Assembly (NCBI RefSeq): GCF_022539505.1
Contig: NC_061514.1
Span: forward strand, 222,169,837-222,233,836
Direction: 5' to 3'
DNA length: 64,000 bases
DNA from: Lolium rigidum
Lineage: Eukaryota > Streptophyta > Magnoliopsida > Poales > Poaceae
Both the position numbers and the translations under genes were made by a program. This document shows positions 1 through 12,436 of the stretch, in pieces. The number at the start of each line of letters is the position of its first letter. Within the stretch, counting starts at the first letter, position 1. The notes beneath the pieces were generated by a model. That model had not been told where the DNA came from and searched no databases. It worked only from the letters and a program-made list of their open reading frames with translations.

Positions 1-997
1 CAGTTATTCACTTATTTGGCATGTGTTCCATAATTTGCTGTAGGAGTATTTGTTATGATGCATTTCTTACTATGAGAAATTAGGTGAGTATAGTGCATTT
101 TTGTTTCACTTCTGAATATATGCATCACAAACCTGTTCATCATTCTCACCAGGACAATAGAGCAATCGTTTTTTTTTCCAGATATTGTGTTCGGTTATTT
201 TGTTGTACTTTTGTGCGGTGCATGTCTTATCTTCTGGAACGTAAATGGCGAGTGCTTTTTTTTTTCCCTTTTAGTTATGAGTATGTGGTTGGCCACCTTT
301 TCCATTGTTCTCACCAGAATAGTGCTTCAACAATAAGCTAATCCAAGTTGTGTTATGTGAACCAAGGCAAGTTTTGTGAAGTTCATATAACTGAACCACG
401 TGGTATTGTGGAGTGCAAAGAAGAAGAGAGCAACTTGTGGATGCCCAAGCTTCCATTTATTTTAGAAAGATGAAGTTGGTTAGGAAGATACAGACAAGAT
501 ATGCTTGATTAGTGTCTCCTCTCCCAAGTTTGTTCAAGTTCTTAGGAAGAAATCTATGTATCCGCTCCTGAATTCTTTATAGAAATTAAGCAATAGTTAT
601 ACCAAGTTATTTTTCTATCTCGCTCCCTCCCTGCCTGTGGTGTAGCTGGCTCATGGTGCCATATGGCTACTTCGGTTCACAGCCAATTAGTTCATAATGT
701 GTCATATCTATCTCTCTATTTCTATGTTATCAACCTAATTTTGAAATGATTGCAGTACACTTTTAGGGGTTTGTAAGATGAATACAGAGTCCGGAAGACC
801 TTAGATTATTCTTAACTTTGACCATGTTCGATTTTGTTGTACTGGATACTTAACATATAGAGTCATGGGGAAATTTGGTTAGGATAAAATGAAAAACTTA
901 ACAGGGCATTAAGCATCTTTCTCCTTGTCCTGTGCACTTTCTAAATCAGCCTATGGTATTTTTTTAATATTTCACGTCTTCCTTTTGAAAATTTCAG
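1..997 (+). other. Intron of the KH gene (left part)
   Basis: No coding segment is recognisable here. The stretch is T-rich and ends in a normal acceptor (TTTCAG at 992-997) before the first visible KH exon. That exon opens in the middle of a KH domain, so this DNA is most simply the 3' part of an intron whose upstream exon lies outside the window. The short open frames here have no domain signal. Confidence 0.6.
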
Positions 998-3900
998 ATA
1001 ACTGGAGATAGAACTACCATAAGGAAAGCTATTGTTGCTTTGTCTAGCTATGTTCAAGGTGATTTACACGCTGGCACCTTAACAACTTCTGTTACGACAG
1101 CAAGCGCAGAGCTCCCGAGGACAACTTTGGAAGTGCCTGAGACGAATTTCGGAGCTTTGCACTCAGGGGGGTCCACTCAGTATGCAAAGAGCAGTATCCC
1201 TAGGATTGATAGTCCACAAGGTGTTACTGGAGATGTCAAAAGTAAACATCAACAACAGATTTCGTTTAGACTTCTCTGTCATGTTAATCTTGCTGGAGGT
1301 TTGATTGGCACGAAGGGCATGCTTATCAAAAGCTTTGAATCCGAAACTGGAGCTTCGATTGACGTCGGTAATCCTTACAGTGGTTGCACGGAACGTGTGA
1401 TAACAATCTCTGCCCTAGAGGTTTGAACATTAAAAATAGCACTTCCTCATTTTTTTTGTTCTATATCTCGTCACGAGTCTAGGAACTTTTTGCTTGTATT
1501 TATCATCTTAGATGTCTTATTTTGAGATTCGTAACCAAGACGTTCTTATATTTTGGTTAATCCTATCATGCAGTCCATCCATTATGTTTTTTGTTTCTAT
1601 TGCCTCATGTAGAGTCCAGGACCATACTCCACAGTGCAGAGGGCAATGCTTTGTATCTTCGAAAGAATGGAGGAGGTGGAAAGAAATGGGCACTCTACAT
1701 TCGGCAAGCCAGGGTACTCAACCAGGGTGCTTGTGCCCAAAAGCCAATTTTATTGGTTAGTTGGTTTAGGTGGTGCTGTAATCCAGGAAATTGTGAAGTC
1801 AACAGGAGCAGGAATTGAGATAATGGATGAGGCAGATGTTCCAGCTTGTGCCTCACACTGTGAACGTGTTCTGCAGGCAAGTATTTTTCTTGAGCGAAAA
1901 GGCATCATAACTGTACTCTTTTTATATTTTCTCGTCCTTGTTTCTGTTTTGATGATAGTCTGTTGATCTTCAAAGAAACATCAGTCACAAAGCAGTAGTA
2001 ACCTGATCCATGTGAACCTAACCTTTTGTTTACTGTTTACTTCCTAAGCAATGATACATAGAAGTCGTTCTTGTTTTTGTTTTCCATTTCATTAGATACC
2101 AAATGCCTTGCTGCTCATTTAGTTCTTCTCATAATGGTCGTGGCTTCCCTCAGATTTCAAGAACCTTTTGTTTACTGTTTACTTCCTAAGCAATGATACA
2201 TAGAAGTCGTTCTTGTTTTTGTTTTCCATTTCATTAGATACCAAATGCCTTGCTGCTCATTTAGTTCTTCTCATAATGGTCGTGGCTTCCCTCAGATACC
2301 AAATACCAGAGTACTTGGTCCACTCTTATGCTTCATGTTGTCACCCCTAGTTATCTTTGACTCGTGATTGCTGCTGTTTTCTGATGCCGCTATTCCCATG
2401 GTCGTGTTGGATAGCTCCATACTTATTTAAATCTTCTTATCTTACAGATCACTGGGGAATTAGTGGATGTCAGAAAGGCTTTAATAGTTCTTAGTGACAA
2501 ACTTCGTGATTATGCTTTCTCTTCTAAGAGCACCAAGTACGATGATGCTAATGCTACATCTTCAGATATTACTGAATCAACTCCAAGCAGACAGGTCAAA
2601 ATTTCTTCAACCGGCTACAGTTCAACTGAGAATTTCCCAATGATTGATCATGGGCCCTCTTTAAATCAAATGAACTCAGTAGAGAACTCCTTCTGTGCCT
2701 TCCACTTGGGATCTCCTGGTTCTTCAGAACTTGAGGTCATGTATTACACAATGTTATGCCTATCTGCTTATCTATAGTTCAACTATTGCTTGTACCTTGT
2801 TCGGAATTTTCATCCTTTATGAGTTTGTTTGCGACAATAGATGTATTTTGATATTACTACTGTTTTGAGAAGAACGTAGTTGTGGAATGGACATAGTGTA
2901 CTGAATTTTTCAATGGCATTAAATGCAAAAGGTCAATATAGTGAAATGTTGTATTTAAAATTTGTGTTAAAGGATCATAATATTTCATTGGGCAAACTTC
3001 CTATGAATAATTTTATTTAATCCACATAGAATACCTGTGAACTTATTTTATTCGTTTTTTTTTCGAGAAAACGCAAAGGACTCTTTGCGTTTCATTTCAT
3101 TGAAAAGATAGAAGAAGTTTACAAGCCTCCTAGGAGGTGTTACAGGGGTTTATTACAGCTAGGAAACTAGTGCACATCCCAGGTCGTTGGAAGCACGTCT
3201 CTCAGTCCCTTAGCACCAGCAGTAGCCCAGGCCGCCGCTTCGTCTTTGATGGTAGCACATAGGCTGCGGATGGAGGGCTGCTGTCCATCGAAAACGCAGC
3301 TGTTGCGGTGTTTCCAGATCATCCAGGGCACCATCAGGGTTATGGTTGCAAGTCCTTTGCGCATTGGTTTGGGGGTGTGTTGCCTTGTCGCGATCCACCA
3401 TTCGTTTAGGGATGCGTCGTCCTGCGGCGGCCTGCAGGACATGCGTAGCCAAGATAGTATCTCATGCCAAATCTTCCGCGAAAAAGGGCAGCCGATGAAG
3501 AGGTGGTGGATGGTCTCTGCCTCTTGGTCGCAGAGCAGGCATTTGGCATGGTGCTGCAGGCCTCGTCTGGCAAGTCGATCAGCGGTCCAGCATCGATCGA
3601 TGTTGGCGAGCCAATGAAAGAATTTGACTCGGTTAGGAGCCCAACTTATTTTATTCGTTGCAAATTAGCATTGGAGGTAGCACTGAAACAAATTGTCAGA
3701 AGGTAAATTTTAAACCAGGCCCATATTCTGGTGTTACAAATATTATTTAAGACATCATCTCATAGAAAACGATGCAAGCACTTATAGGTCGCTCTTACTT
3801 TTTAATCTGGAGCAGGGTTCGTAAATAGATGTCCTTGTATTTCTTTCTAAAATTTGTGCAAAGTAATTTTTTATTGCTATGTACTCCCTCAGTTTCAAAG

Positions 3901-6900
3901 AATAAGGCGCCCTCGTTTTTCATGCTTTTTTTTTACCAAGAATTGCTTCAAATATAAAAACATTGTTTGCATGAAATCAGCATCATTAGAAAGTACTTTT
4001 CAATACGAATCCAACGATACTAATTACATATAATATAATCAAGATTTTGTTACTTATTTTTTATGGTCAAAGTTCGTCTTGGAATACGCGTGCGCCTTAT
4101 TCTTTGAAACGGAGTTAGTAAGATGCATCAAAACTCCTGCCAATTATTTGCCAACTATAAAACATTTTCAGTCCTTTTGGAATGACCTGTAATCTCTTTT
4201 CAGCATTAAGTTCTGATCCACATTTTCTATTTTTTGGTACTAAATAAGTATTTGGATGCAGAAATCCGCTAATGCGAATGACGTTGGTATCATGAAATCA
4301 AAAAATGCGGTACAGAAATCTGCTGGCGGGAGTGGTGCTATTACTATCACTGGGGTGCAGAAACCTGCTGATGGGAGTGGTGACAGAATTAATAACTCAT
4401 GTATCGGGATTACATCTCCAGAGGACAACAAATTTTCGAGGTGATAGTTTAACTGTTTCTTTACTACCTGGTAGTGTGCCTTCACCTTTAGAATTTGATC
4501 TCTGCAAGGAGGTTACGATTATTTTATTTCAGAAATGGGATCTGTGCTACTTCAATATTGCTTGTAAGTCGAGAATCATCTGGGATTGCATTTTACTCCC
4601 TCCGTCCCATAATATAAGATGCTATTACAACCAATATAGTATTTGTTGTAATAGCATCTTATATTATGGAACGGAGGAAGTAGTTAGTAACAATCTCTAC
4701 TATCCAGCTGCTGCTGCTGCCTGCTAACACTCTAGCAGCATACAAAAACCTAGAGCAGTTAGTAATTGCTCTTTTCAAATATTTCCTAGCTCTCTTATTT
4801 ACACTATATTAGAAATCCACGCCATTTATACTCTTGGTTAAGCGTTGTCCAGGAAACATGAGGCGTTAAACTTCAAACAGATCATCAAGCATTTTCCAAA
4901 TGAGATATACCCTGGTAAAAATGAAAAGAACAGCTTTCACTTAGTGTTCTGCTAACCTTATGGTGGTGTAAAAATTTAACTATTGAATGTGCTATCTATG
5001 TTTCTGTGTCAACTTTACTACTTTATCATTTAATGTTTAAGATTTTTGAAAAACGAAAGTTGTTACTACAGTGATGAATTTGCAGCCATGAGCAGATTTA
5101 CGTGTCCTGCTGTTAGAGTACGTCATGGGCCTGGCTATAGCCCATTAGTCTTAGGGTTAATTAGAGATAAGGGTCGCTTGCTTAGGGGTCAAGTAAACCT
5201 CTCTATATAAGAGGAGACGTATCAATCTAATCAAGCAAGAATTAAGAAGGAAATCCCTTCCCTCTTGCCACCGGCCGTGGCAAGGCCCCTGGCCGGCCCT
5301 CTCGCGCCATCCCTCTAGCAGCACCATAACACCTGCGCTTTTCTTTTTAAATAACATACATACCTTTTCATGTTAGTTGATCCTGTAATAGGGTGGCTCG
5401 TGTTCTAGCTTGTGAGGCTGAACATATTTCCGTGGCTGTATGGGTTAGTGTGGTTCTCCGGATGCAATCCATGCTATTATTTGTAACGACACTAGGATAC
5501 TTACACCTTAGCTAATGATCGGAACTGATGTACAAACTACCAATTGCATCAATGCTCAAACTCCAGGTCCTTTTGTGTTCTTTGTGCTGTGCACGTTTTG
5601 TATGTTACTATGGTGCAGAAATTAATTATTTCTATCTGACATCTCACTGTCATAATTCCTGTTTCCAGTCACCAGAGAATCAAGGATCCTGTTGTAATTA
5701 GAATGACATACGAGGTTGCTGCTTGTCAGAGGGTTTTATGTATTCTCTATGGAGATGACGGATACTACCTGGCCCAGCTCAGACAGGTCTTGCTACTGAA
5801 CTATGAAACTTCATATGTTTATATCATCACCTTATTAGATTCAGTTCATCAATCTGGCTAAAATCCTGATTGGTATTCGTTATTTTAGTTCTAAAACTAA
5901 CGAAAACACACTTGGCTATTGCTCCGGTGTCCCCCCCTCTCTAAATTTTGTTCTATTTAGACGGCTAGGATCTGCTGATACCCCTTCGTGGGTTGACTTA
6001 ACGTGTGTGTTTGGTTCATGGGCAAATATGTACGGGATGGGATGGGATAAAATATGTTTAATTAACGATTAATAGAACTATTAACACACCGGTTAATATG
6101 TAATTAACGGGTCCTTTTCCCTTCGTGGCATAGCCGGACCTAGCGGAGCGGCCACCTACCCATGCCTAGCAAGGTCACTGCCCGCACGTATTTAGCGAGG
6201 CTGTTTTTGTCGATTGGGTGTGGCGGAGACCTAGCAAGCTCGCTGCTCCCCATGCCATGAAGGCCGCTGCAGCCGAGCTAGGGAGCCACGTTGAAAATCA
6301 AGCCCGCCGCTCACCGCGCCCTGGAGGCCGTTGATGCCGAGCTGGGGAGCCACGCGGAAAAGCAAGCCCACCGCTCGCCGCGACCTGGTGGCCGCCGCCG
6401 AGCTGGGGAGCCAGACATACGACGGTGGTAGGTGTCGGAGTCGCGTCGATGGCCATGAATTCTCAGGTGGCTAGTGAGATTAGTCATGAAATTCACGGAT
6501 CATATGGTCAGAAATATTCAATTTTTGGGATGGAATCATCCATATTTTCTGGTCACGAACCAAACGCACATTTACCCCCTTCAAGTTTGGTTGGAAGGGG
6601 GGACACTGAAGCACGCCCCAACACACTTAATATTTCTTGTTTAAAATTTCATATTTGGCATCCCTGACATTTCTTCATTTCAACGTGTGGAATACTGAAC
6701 TGTCTGCTGCTTTGGGTTTTCCTAGAGTTACTACATGTAGGCCGGGGTAGGTACCATATCAAATAAACATCTAAAGTTGTATAACTCTTACTAAAAGTTG
6801 TGACCTCTTAGGATTTGAAATCCAATTACTAATACTATGCCTTTTCTGTTATGAAAAGGCTTACTGCAGTTACCCTTTAATATTATATTGTCAATTTTCT

Positions 6901-7228
6901 ATCCCACCCCACCTATTTTATTATTGTAGGGTTTCTTCATTCTGTCCTGTAAGGTAGGAGGACTGTATTTTATAGTGCATAATTTGTATGAAACCATAGG
7001 AACTTACATTACCATCATAGAAGTGACAATTGCTGGATCTCAACGTTTACTTTTTGTGAAATTCAGATCTCTGGTGCAGACATTACCGTTTACGATCCAC
7101 CTCCAGAGACCAGTGATGGTAGCATTATTGTGATATCTGGAACGCCAGATCAGGCGCAATTAGCCCTGGCTGCACTCATTGACCTGACCAAGAAAATGAC
7201 GTCATCATCATCAGATCCCCAAGCTTGA
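998..7228 (+). CDS. Multi-KH-domain RNA-binding protein, 3' six exons (5' end outside window)
   Basis: Exons at 998-1420, 1613-1876, 2448-2735, 4262-4440, 5669-5786 and 7067-7228 join in frame to about 478 codons ending in TGA. They encode the tail of one KH domain, then three more. The GxxG loops are visible as GTKG in IGTKGMLIKSFESETGASI, GLGG in VGLGGAVIQEIVKSTGAGI, and GDDG in YGDDGYYLAQLRQISGADI. KH folds bind single-stranded RNA. This arrangement resembles plant HEN4/RCF3/FLK-like multi-KH proteins, nuclear factors in mRNA processing; the exact orthologue is not assigned. A Ser/Thr-rich linker (exons 3-4) separates the last two KH domains. The second donor is GC (CAG/GCAAGT at 1877), the only one that keeps both frame and KH fold. 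No internal stop is seen. Introns 3-5 are filled with transposons. Confidence 0.9.
2021..2297. repeat. 135-bp direct duplication in KH intron 2
   Basis: Bases 2021-2155 recur at 2163-2297 with a period of 142 bp and no difference seen by eye, separated by 7 bp. The repeat is T-rich and non-coding. Its near-perfect identity suggests a recent local duplication (or an assembly artefact). It lies wholly within intron 2, so the coding frame is unaffected. Confidence 0.85.
3057..3642 (-). mobile_element. 5'-truncated LINE fragment in KH intron 3
   Basis: Minus-strand LINE 3' end flanked by a 17-bp target-site duplication (3040-3056 and 3643-3659). It encodes the C-terminal end of a LINE reverse-transcriptase protein: a zf-RVT-type Cys/His segment, then about 90 residues ending TTWDVH, stop at 3167-3169. 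The same sequence is present in the longer copy at 23001-25383. Near the 3' terminus, 3069-3078 and 3083-3092 form a perfect 10-bp stem with a GACT loop, shared by both copies. The A tail is only about eight bases. Confidence 0.9.
3884..4118. mobile_element. Stowaway-type MITE
   Basis: Terminal inverted repeats begin CTCCCTCAGTTTCAAAGAAT on the left, mirrored by a right end with ATTCTTTGAAACGGAG. They are flanked by TA dinucleotides at 3882-3883 and 4119-4120, the Tc1/mariner (Stowaway) target. The body is AT-rich and non-coding. It lies in KH intron 3. Confidence 0.85.
4596..4680. mobile_element. Short Stowaway-type MITE (85 bp)
   Basis: Almost entirely inverted repeat: CTCCCTCCGTCCCATAATAT at the left is mirrored by ATATTATGGAACGGAGGAAG at the right, with a loop of about 15 bp. 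The target site is TA (4594-4595, 4681-4682). It would fold into a long hairpin in the KH intron 4 transcript. Confidence 0.88.
5111..5331 (+). mobile_element. Solo LTR, short (TRIM/SMART-sized), in KH intron 4
   Basis: Starts TGTTA and ends TAACA, flanked by the 5-bp duplication CCTGC (5106-5110 and 5332-5336). Length is 221 bp. A TATA box (TATATAA, 5204-5210) lies 90 bp inside, typical of an LTR promoter. There is no second LTR or internal region, so it is a solo LTR left by recombination. Its length fits a small non-autonomous LTR element; the superfamily is not assigned. Confidence 0.82.
5919..6613. mobile_element. TIR element with a second TIR element nested inside (KH intron 5)
   Basis: Outer ends: TTGCTCCGGTGTCCCCCC at 5919 is mirrored imperfectly by GGGGGGACACTGAAGCA ending near 6613. 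The left end resembles that of the element at 16830, including a following GACGGCT segment. Inside, 6004-6023 (TGTGTGTTTGGTTCATGGGC) is mirrored by 6551-6570 at 16 of 20 positions, suggesting an inserted MITE. Its GC-rich middle (6120-6420) has about 60-bp imperfect tandem units around GAGCTGGGGAGCCA. No target-site duplication was found. Confidence 0.5.
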
Positions 7229-9429
7229 GCACAGAGTCTGCTAACTTTGTGATCATAATTTTTTAGGAATGAAGATGCTAAATTTGTGTGATGCCAATAG
7301 ATATTACTGGCGTAAACTTGCTATATTTTATGTAAATGTGCATGGTGGCGAGGGGGGATATCTGGAATCACGTGGCAGAGTGGTCTCTGGCATGCGTAGA
7401 CGCATATTGTGTCAGGATTGGATATTTGACAACGACGATTTTTCATCCCGTCACCTGTTACGTACTTGCATGTGGAGCTTGCGTCTTTGCAACAGTTTAT
7501 TTTTGTCGTCTAGAGTTTTCGGTGTCCTTGCGCTTGCACAGTTGCACTTAGGTTAGGTCATGTTTGGCACCACAGTATTTTTGAAGTACTCAAAGAATAA
7601 TTTAGATTCTAAAAAATACTGAAGTGTTAAATGCTTCAGGATGTTTGGATCCAACAGTACTATGGTTTAAAAACACCTTTCCTAAATTTCAGCTAGCTGA
7701 AATCACAACTCGTGTCAAGTCAGATAGCTTCCCGCTCGTTTCTGAACTATGGCACGGATCTCGTCGTGCACTTGTCTCCCCACCGTTTTTGTGATCCTGG
7801 TTTTGTTAGTTGGTCCGGTTTTTTCGTGGTCTCTCTTGTCGGCAGCTATTCCCTTCATATTCCGTCTCCCCTTATCTCTTTCAGGGGAGAGAGAGTGTCA
7901 GTCGGGGTGGTGGTGAGCTCTCTCATGGCGGAGGGATGGGGTTCTCCCGCTGGGCGAAGGTGAAATCGGTGAAGACCGATGGAGCGAGCAACCGGGAGGA
8001 ATCCGCTCGCTCTCTCATCCCCATGTTTTATCGCTGTCTGGGTGTGCGAAGAAGAATGGATTTGCGTGGAGGCTGGGGAGCTTGACTCCTCCATGCCGAA
8101 ACTTCGAGCAAGGACCACTGTTTCGAGGCGGTGGTATGAGGCAGCTTCCCGGGGCTGAAGGGTACCTTTCTTCTTCCTTTGCGTCCCTTTCTAATACGTA
8201 TTGATTTGTGAGGTGAATCTCGGATGCATGCCCCCGTGATATTTTCCCCCAGTTTTTTAGAAGTGACAATTGCTGGATTTCGGATGCGTGTTGCGAGGTT
8301 CAGTTTAGAAGGAATGTTACGACAGTGATTGTAGTGCTAGTTTCTAATATGTACACTTGCATCACCTCAGCCAGTGTATATTTATATGAAAATTCCGTTC
8401 TCCTCTTCCTCGCCCAGTTACGCGGACAAAAGGCTTGTTTGAGAAGTACCCAGTTGTTCACTTACAGGAGATAGAGCAGTTTCAGTACATGAAAAAATGT
8501 ACTTTCATTTGGTTTATTTCCTTTCATATAAGAACAAAGACTGTGATCAGTTTACCTTTCTATGTGATGCCGTGAGCATCTGAAGATTTGATTGCCTCAA
8601 TATTCAACTACCAGTACCCTTGATTCAGAATGCTATTCTATTTGTGAAGTTGGCGAGTTGCCGCGCCATGAGGTTTTTGCTGGGTCAAACTCTTATTGGA
8701 CGATACTTATAATTTGCCCGTGGACATTGAACGGAAAAGTTAAATTCCCAACTGCAAGTAGTGTATGTTTTGCAGACATGTTTTTACTAAGTAACTGGAA
8801 AAAAGGCTAAGAAAATATAGATCAAAACTAGTGAAACTGACCCTTTATATGTTTGTGGTGCTGGTAGTTATTTGTAACTTTCATTTTCCTAATGACTCTT
8901 GTGAGTTCTAATCAGTAGAACACCTATTATAATATGGGATATTGCTTGGTCCGTGGCGCTGTATTTATTATTATTTCTTCTTCAGTTTTCATTTTCATCA
9001 TGCATATGGCTTTTTTCAGTGTTTACTGTCCAGTGAGTTCCACTATGGTCTGTCACTAGTGGAGTATTCGGTTCATTTGTTCGATGGCCTTTGTCTATAG
9101 TCCATAATCAATAAGCTGCATGTATGTAAATCTTTTTTTGGTTGACAAGTACTCTATGCATCATTAGAAAAATGATTATCATTATCTTCTACGAGTAATA
9201 TAGAAGATGATCCTTGCTTTTTGTCGTGTGTTGATACCTAAACATCAACTAATTTTTTTTTGTTTGCTTGATTATTTTTTATATTGGAATCATGAGCCAA
9301 AACCTGGAATTTTGAGCCATTATTTATTTTGGTAAGCAACTTGTGATGATCTCCGATTTTTCTAGTTTAGGAATTATGAGTGAAGAGTTACCTGAGCATA
9401 GTGTTTCAATGTATTGTAGCATCTGTTAT
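7229..9429. other. 3' UTR of KH gene and intergenic DNA
   Basis: The first few hundred bases probably hold the KH 3' UTR; no clear poly(A) signal can be fixed. From 7560 to 7690 there is MITE-like sequence (TTTGGCACCACAGTA, later CCAACAGTACTATGG) without matching ends. GC-rich sequence at 7860-8160 has short open frames without recognisable domains. A 21-bp segment at 7018-7038, just before the last KH exon, recurs exactly at 8258-8278. Nothing else is supported. Confidence 0.4.
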
Positions 9430-10330
9430 ACCACGAAGAAGCAACCCAGTATATTCTCTCGGTTTCTCTCTGTTCTTTGTCTATGTCTCTTGGTCCTTAG
9501 TCCTATTCATTCTTTCAGTTTCTCTTGGTTCTCAATATTTATACTCTTTATCTTCTCAATTTTTCGTTCTTCACTCAAACTGAGAACTCAAAGATAGACA
9601 TTCATTCACTTAGTCAAATATCTCAGTTTCTTTTTTATTTTAATTTCTATTTATCAGTTCTCAGCCTTGAGTTTGTCTTTGAGTTCAGTCTTCATTTTAT
9701 CAATTTCTCTCAGTTTCTTCTTAGTTTGATTTTCTTAGTCTTTCTTTCCTTCACTCCTTAATTTTATTCATTTCTTCTTATTTCTTCATCTTCTATTTTT
9801 CTGAATTTTCTCTCAGTCTCTTCTTAGTTTTATTTATTTTCTAGTCTTTCTCACGGTTTGTCTCAGTTTGTTCTTAGTTTTATTTTCTTTGTATTTTTCT
9901 CTTCCATTCTCTTCTCAATTTAATTTGCTCAGTCTTTCTTTCTTCAGTCCTTAGCTTCAAGCTTTTTCTTCATTCTCATTCTCTCATTTTCATTCTTGTC
10001 AAATTCTCTTAGTTCCTTGTTCTCTCATTCACTCATTTTACTTCTCTCAGTCTTATTTTCCCATTCTTGTTCATTTTAAACGTGTCTCTTTCTTCATTCT
10101 TCACTTTGAATATTCTCTCACTTTCTCAGTGTTATTCTCTCGGTCCTTGTTTCTTAATTTTGTATCTTCTTCATTTTGAGTTATTCTTTAATTTCTCTGC
10201 CTTTCAGTTTTTGTTTCTCCTAGTCATTTCTTTAGCTTTGTCTTATTTCCTGTTGTTTATTTGCTCCATCTTTTCTTCTTCATTTTTGTCAATTTCTTTT
10301 GCTTAGTTTATGGTTTATTTTCTCCATCCT
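9430..10330. repeat. Pyrimidine-rich low-complexity tract
   Basis: About 900 bp with extreme strand asymmetry: the plus strand is mostly T and C, built from variants of CTCAGTTTCTT, TTCATT and TTCTC. Several plus-strand frames stay open and translate to Phe/Leu/Ser-rich hydrophobic strings. These are composition artefacts, not genes. The right part continues into the tandem duplication starting at 9985. Confidence 0.8.
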
Positions 10331-12413
10331 CGGTCCTATCATTTCTGTACCATTTAAACTTTTGATCTTTTTCTTTTTGTATGAATTCCTCTACTGAAGT
10401 TTTAGTTTCTCAATAGCCTTCGGGTTTTCTTAGTGATATTAATCTTTTTTTCTTGTACGAATAGGCTTTAGTCTACATAAGTGATGATGTTGGATGCCAT
10501 GGCGACTTACAGTTTGCTAGGAAATGGCCGATCGAAAGAGGCCCATGTGCGCCTGGTAAATTTGTGTATTCAATGTTGATTTAGTCTTCTTAGTGATATT
10601 TAGTATTCAATGTAGATTTAGTACCTGGCTACCTACCCCCTTTTCACTATTTTTTGCATACTTTAAAATTTCTTCATTCTCCTTCCTGCGCCTTTTCACC
10701 ATTTTTAGTATTATCAGGAGCTGAGTATTCCTACCTTAGTTGTCCTAGTATTTATAGTATTTGATCAACTCCTGGCTACCTGCCCACTTCTCACTTTTTA
10801 GCCTATTTTGATTTTTCTTCAACCTCTGTTTACTACTTATTGGACTACTTATTAGAGCTTAGATTCCTGGGCTAGTGGTTTTTCTACACCCAATGCTAGT
10901 GCTTATTAGTACATGAATATATCATTGCCCAAGCCAATTTTGTGTTGTTTCATAATCCGTAGTTACAGAATAATAGGTTTTGGTTTTTAGTAGCGATCTT
11001 GCTCATTACACAGGACAATTTTCGAAATGACTGCAGCCTTCTGTGTTTTTACTCATCAATGCTAAGATGCATGGCTAGGGGCTTTTCCTTCTCTTAAGCA
11101 TGAGGGTTTTTGTATTGTTTCATATGGGTGGCTAAGCCATCGACTATTTTCTATGAAGATGAAGACAATTAACACAAGGTTACATTTCTAGACAAAGATT
11201 GATGCAAATAGAGGTACCAGAACGGAGAAGGTGTGGGGGGGTTGAAGTACTTATGCAGAGAGTGGATGAGATCGAGAAGTTTGCCCATCTAGATCTGCCT
11301 TCTTCAGTTTTCGCAGGTTCTCTCATTCCCCTCCATCATATGTCACTTGTTTTTCTGTGGATCTTTCTCTCTTTTTCTCTTGTGATTGATCCTCCTCTTG
11401 TTTTTTTCTATTTTGGTGGCAGTGAGCGGTGGTGCAGTGTATCTTTGCATAAGGAGGAAGAAAAGTGATGACGTGGTGGTAGTTGGTAAAAGATACCCAG
11501 AAATAGGGACCTTTTGTGCTCATGTGTAAGGCCCAAAATAGAAATATCGGGCTTTCCCTTTTTTTACCCCGTGTGTTTCATTACCAGGGGCGAATTTGAT
11601 CACTAGGAAGACTTCCATCTAAAAAAATCGGGTAGAGAATAAGACTCAAGTGCAATGAATGGATTGGTTTATTTTCAACTCACGGATTGATCGTGATGAG
11701 GATGGGGACAAATGAGTTATGAGTACTACTGTAGCTGAAATCTGAGAGAACAAATGAGTTATGAGTACTACTGTAGCTGAAATCTGACCTGAGCCGAGTT
11801 GCTTTTTCATCTAGATGAAGGTTAGACACTCCCTTTAAAAAACAAGAATCAGCTGGCTGATCCCGCACGTGGGATCAGCTGGCATAACATCCGTCTGATG
11901 CTTTTATTCCGGAGCGTGAGAAACGGAGCGTGAATCCCTGCTCGTTTTCCTGCAATATTTTTGGTACTATATGTTGGATAATTAGACACAATTTTCATGG
12001 TAAATTCCGGAATATTAAGCATGACTACAACAACTACTAACATGTGAAACTCGAACATTAATCAACATGAATAGTAGCATGATAAAACAACATCCATCAC
12101 TAAACAGATCAAGATATTAATCAACATGAATAGTAGCAGGGCAAAACAACACAACATCCATCGCTAAACAGATCGAGATATGTCGTACGTACCGCTCTGA
12201 TGGAGGTGGTGGCGGGCGGTGTAGCAGTCACATATGCAGCAGTAACGTTTTTTACGACAATGTTGTTGATAACTGAGAAAATTAACTCAGACTAAGAGAC
12301 ACATCGACGGGTACATCGCCTATGGTCTCAAAATACCACCATTCGTGCTACAGCTTGATCCTCGTGCCTCTGCAACAGCAAATAAAACAATAATAGCTGA
12401 GCAGAAAGAAACT
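9985..12413. repeat. 2.43-kb tandem repeat, copy 1
   Basis: This block recurs at 12437-14861 (period 2452 bp), about 98% identical by eye, with a 23-bp A-rich spacer. It runs from pyrimidine-rich DNA through an unrecognised possibly coding stretch (10465-10570), a short two-exon-like frame (11202-11529), a 42-bp unit repeated twice (about 11706-11787), and an AT-rich tail with a roughly 60-bp doublet (12056-12180). The middle also matches the diverged copy at 17935-18670. It is not a recognisable transposon: no LTR, TIR or target duplication was found. Confidence 0.88.
11202..11529 (+). other. Putative short two-exon reading frame (speculative)
   Basis: ATG at 11202 opens a frame to 11316; a GT donor at 11317 and an AG acceptor at 11421-11422 would join it to 11423-11529, giving 73 codons and TAA. 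The joined product would have a short hydrophobic stretch followed by CIRRKKSDDVVVVGKRYPEI. No family is recognised. The second repeat copy has one extra base at the junction (exon end 13757) that shifts the downstream frame, and the third copy is more diverged, which argues against a conserved protein. Confidence 0.2.
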
Positions 12414-12436
12414 AAAATAAACAATAATAATACCAT

